Of a stretch of DNA of 32,852 bases, positions 30,201-32,852 are shown one piece after another; the stretch's first letter is position 1; each line of letters begins with the position of its first letter. Source of the DNA: Paramacrobiotus richtersi (Eukaryota > Tardigrada > Eutardigrada > Parachela > Macrobiotidae); contig JAQGAU010000257.1 of assembly GCA_034698045.1 (NCBI GenBank), positions 1-32,852 on the forward strand, given 5' to 3'. The notes beneath the pieces are model-generated. The model did not search any database. It was not told the DNA's origin and saw nothing but the letters and a program-made list of their open reading frames with translations. The translations under genes and the position numbers were made by a program.

Positions 30201-32852
30201 CGTTCTCCTGGCTCTCCGGAAGTTCTTTTCTCGAGTTGTCCGACAGGTTAATCCGCGTCTGAACCTTCGTCTTCTTCGTATCGTTCGTTTGACCCTCCGT
30301 CGATGCGCCACGTTCTCCCAGCAGATCCAAACACAACAAATACCCGAACTTTTTCAAATAATCACAGTCCGCCAAGCATCCAGGATCCTCAAACAACAGT
30401 TCCCCGAAGTCCTTTCCAAAGTCTGGATCCAGTGTCAAAACACTGGCAGCCAATAGTTTGCAGTACTCTTCCGCACTGAACGTCGCATCATCAACAGATT
30501 TCATCCGCGCCAGTAAAACGCTAATTTTCTCCGTGACCTTCTGCTGCGGAACGATGGAACTGGTTCTCAGCAGTGCGACGATCAGTTCGACACAAACTCC
30601 GGGGTTGATCTCCGTCAAGTAGTCCATGAACTTCTCCGCCATCCGGGGAATGTACAGGAGTATCTGGAACACTTCGGAGTCGGTTGTAACCGAGGTAGGG
30701 TACAGTTTGAGGACCTTATCGACCAGTTTATAACACCAGGTCTTTTCGGTTTGTCCGTAGTAGTGTAGAACGCGGAACAATGGCATGAAGCTGTCGGCTT
30801 TCTTTTCCAGCGGGATTTGCTCCTCATCCTAAAGGAAAAGTCAAAAAGTCGCCGAACAGACCAGAAAAGGATGTTCTATGTCAGTAACGTACCCGGAAGC
30901 GCTTCAGTTTCGCAACCAACTCCGCATGTTCCGGTAATGGATGGTCGAAAGATGGAGCGTCGAAATCAGCTACCGCGGGTGGAGGAATCTCCAGCACGGG
31001 GATGTGGGTGTTGGGGATGGGTAACGTGCGGAGTTTCGGTGGACTGGGGTTGCTTATGACGTACACTTCAACCCCTAACAAAATGAATGCATATATTTTA
31101 AGCTTAGACCAAAGACTGCGTCAGTACGCGAAGCTGATTGAAAGGACTTACGTACTGACGTAACGGTTTCAGTGTGAAAACCGGGAAGTAACGGTTTCGA
31201 CAGAACATACAGTTGCATAAAAGTACTACTACTCAAAATGGGAACTGAGCCCATAACGAAAAACTATTGATACAATTTTTTTATTTCGAAAACTGAGCCA
31301 TAACAGTTTAAAATTCAAACTGCCAAAAATCTCCACTAGCCATTGAAGCCCCTTTTAAAAGGGTAAAATATGGCTACTGTAGTGGTATAATAATAACTGG
31401 CAACACATTCATGCAATACACAAATACCGGTGGACGTAACGAATCTTTCCGTGCTTTTGTGTTTAGTATTGGACTTGTCTTATAACAGCACCTACTGCAA
31501 CAATCTCGCAACGTCAACTCACCGATCAACGGATGCTTTCTGATGAAATCCATATTCTGCGTGAATGCCTCGGAGAACCAGCGCTTTTCCTTGACCGCAA
31601 TACTGCTCAGATGCACAAACTCCTTCTCCGGCCGATCGACTGGCAATGCCGCTCGCGGCCCATTCGCCGTCGTTGCAGATTGTTGGCCGTTTTGTCCAGT
31701 CCGCACACCGTTCGTATTGCGCGACAGATGATTGGCCAGTTGACCCTTCAACCAGATGAAGGTGTTCCCTTCTTCCTTCCCCTGAAATATCTGCATCCGA
31801 TCCTCACCGATATACACCGACATGTTGTCCGTCAACAATCGCTTCTCCACTTGACCGTTGTGGAACCCAAAATACACCGCATCCCCAATGTCACTGTTAT
31901 TCTCGCCTTTGATTAGGACAGTGGGAAAGTATAACGCCACACTGAACTGCTCCGAATACTGTAGAATGACCATCGTCTCGGCGTATTCGCACAGCGCCTC
32001 ACACAGGCTGGGCATGAAGTGATTGTCGTAGCCGGTGTGGTAGTGCGGAGAATAGGCGTAGTACAGATCCCAGTGAAATCTTCGCAGATCAAGCTGTACT
32101 TCCCTCAGGCCCTTGATGGGAATAATGTCCGATCGGGTCAGGGCGTTGTGCAGGATATTTCCCGGGACACCCAGATCGTACGCTTGTCTCTTCTGTGCGG
32201 GAGTGAAATCACCGAAATCGATCTCGAAAAGGAGCTCTTCCAGGAGACTGCGATCAGCAAGAGGCGCGTTCCGCGATGTTTGGTGCCGGTACCACCATTC
32301 GTACACCATTATCATCAGCCGGTAGTTGCTGATGTTCATGTCGGCAGTCTGGACAATGTCCCACATGGTGTCCTCACTGACCGTGCCCAGGATCCTGCAG
32401 CCGTTCTCTTGAACATTCTGGGTGATTTCCTTCCTACAAAACCACCGAAACTTTGTAACTTTGTTCTGCCTCGACATTTAAACACTATCGGCTGTGGGTC
32501 ATCTTCAGATAACGATGACTTACTTGTAGCTTTCGTATCGTCGTTGCGATTCCACCAGCATTTCTTCCCAAACGGGAACCTTCTGGTCCACTTCAAAGGG
32601 CGGGATATATTCCTCCTTCAAATCCGACGGAACAGGCACTCGCTCCCCATCCACCGCACTGGCGAAACACACATTCAGCCGCACACACTGATCGGACAGC
32701 GCCCCGGTCGGCAGGACCCGCGCCCACTTCCAGAACAACCCGTCGATTTTCCCCAAACTCGCATTGTTATGATTGGCGAAATACTTGATCATATCATCCA
32801 ACCCAATGTTCAGCTTCACTTTCTCCCCAGCCGGCGGATAATCATAGGGTTT
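27286..32852 (-). CDS. UPF1-like SF1B RNA/DNA helicase, 5' end beyond the window
   Basis: Exons on the - strand: 32852-32524 (open at the edge), 32433-31523, 31074-30893, 30828 to about 30190, 29859-29385, 29320-29177, 29107-28878, 28583-27921, 27543-27286; about 1,275 residues. The end of the fourth exon is uncertain (GTGTCC after 30190 or GTTCAG after 30265). Core motifs in order: Q motif LNESQKTAV; motif I GPPGTGKT, formed across a junction; Ia VLAVASTNTAADN; II VVIDEASQ; III VGDHKQLPP, duplicated; IV NEHYRCHPF; V DGFQGKEKDVIIFSAVR, also across a junction; VI RRFNVLMTRARRG. Before motif Q, WEMEVVGNSTTFNYALDAL matches the UPF1 1B/stalk region. The roughly 750 preceding residues hold no domain I know and no UPF1-type Cys/His domain. 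So this is a UPF1-like relative, probably not UPF1 itself. Role unknown; RNA surveillance or small-RNA work are possibilities only. Confidence 0.9.
27628..27895. repeat. Degenerate tandem repeat in the last helicase intron
   Basis: The string (G/A)TTGTCATTAAAA or a near variant recurs at about 27,631, 27,707, 27,793 and 27,879, each followed by a TTAATT-rich stretch and TTCAGTTNTTG in most units. The period is 76-86 bases over three and a half units. The base composition is almost all A and T. Confidence 0.5.
28413..28529 (-). repeat. In-frame tandem duplication of helicase motif III
   Basis: Two units start 72 bases (24 codons) apart on the coding strand, at 28529 and 28457. The first encodes VGDHKQLPPQVHELAK, the second VGDHKQPIPLVQLAK. 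At DNA level both begin GTGGGTGA(T/C)CACAAACAAC and both end CTGGCCAAA. The first keeps the canonical QLPP; the second has QPIP. There is no intron, so both are translated. The region up to motif IV (SLFDRL, then YRCH) is otherwise normal. Confidence 0.88.
31119..31160. repeat. Inverted repeat in helicase intron 2
   Basis: CGTCAGTACG (31119-31128) and CGTACTGACG (31151-31160) are exact reverse complements. Next to them GTAACGGTTTC occurs twice (about 31,160 and 31,188). The intron is 31075-31522. No function is evident. Confidence 0.5.

Noticed and set aside
1-32852. Bacterial-type features (operons, Shine-Dalgarno sites, CRISPR arrays) and tRNA or rRNA genes
   Set aside because: All recognised genes are spliced animal genes or animal-type receptors; no regularly spaced repeats, cloverleaf or rRNA sequence was seen by eye.

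Overview
The window reads as an invertebrate animal nuclear genome, probably ecdysozoan and perhaps a tardigrade (low confidence; no rRNA or other marker is present). The evidence is spliced genes with GT-AG introns, a CYP3-clan P450, rhodopsin-like GPCRs, an equilibrative nucleoside transporter, spatacsin and a UPF1-like helicase. Exon joins below were worked out by hand from splice signals, reading phase and family similarity, with no transcript support.

Left part (1-17,000): all recognised genes are on the + strand. They are a two-exon SLC29-type nucleoside transporter (795-2858), a two-exon orphan GPCR (5537-6569), a 13-exon microsomal cytochrome P450 (7432-9961) and two single-exon paralogous GPCRs (10791-11804 and 14620-15624). 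The two paralogues lie in a tandem segmental duplication of about 2 kb. The first copy was later split in its 3' flank by a 747-bp non-autonomous DNA transposon (11906-12652); the second copy keeps the empty TA target. The spaces between genes are long and moderately AT-rich.

Middle (about 17,090-20,300): a nearly whole R2-like LINE on the + strand. It has an N-terminal zinc finger, a reverse transcriptase with a YLDD active site and a C-terminal restriction-like endonuclease. One in-frame TGA interrupts the ORF, and a 9-bp hairpin follows the stop codon.

Right part (20,300-32,852): both genes are on the - strand, with very AT-rich introns. One is a spatacsin (SPG11) homologue of which only the first seven exons (782 codons) can be found (20743-26415); the missing C-terminal half should lie where the LINE and the + strand genes sit. 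The other is a UPF1-like SF1B helicase running off the right edge (27286-32852). It has an unrecognised N-terminal extension of about 750 residues and a tandem duplication of helicase motif III.

The genes do not form a pathway. The most notable points are the dated transposon insertion with its empty-site paralogue, the motif III duplication, the half-spatacsin ending at a composition boundary beside a LINE, and a conserved block of unknown role upstream of both GPCR copies.
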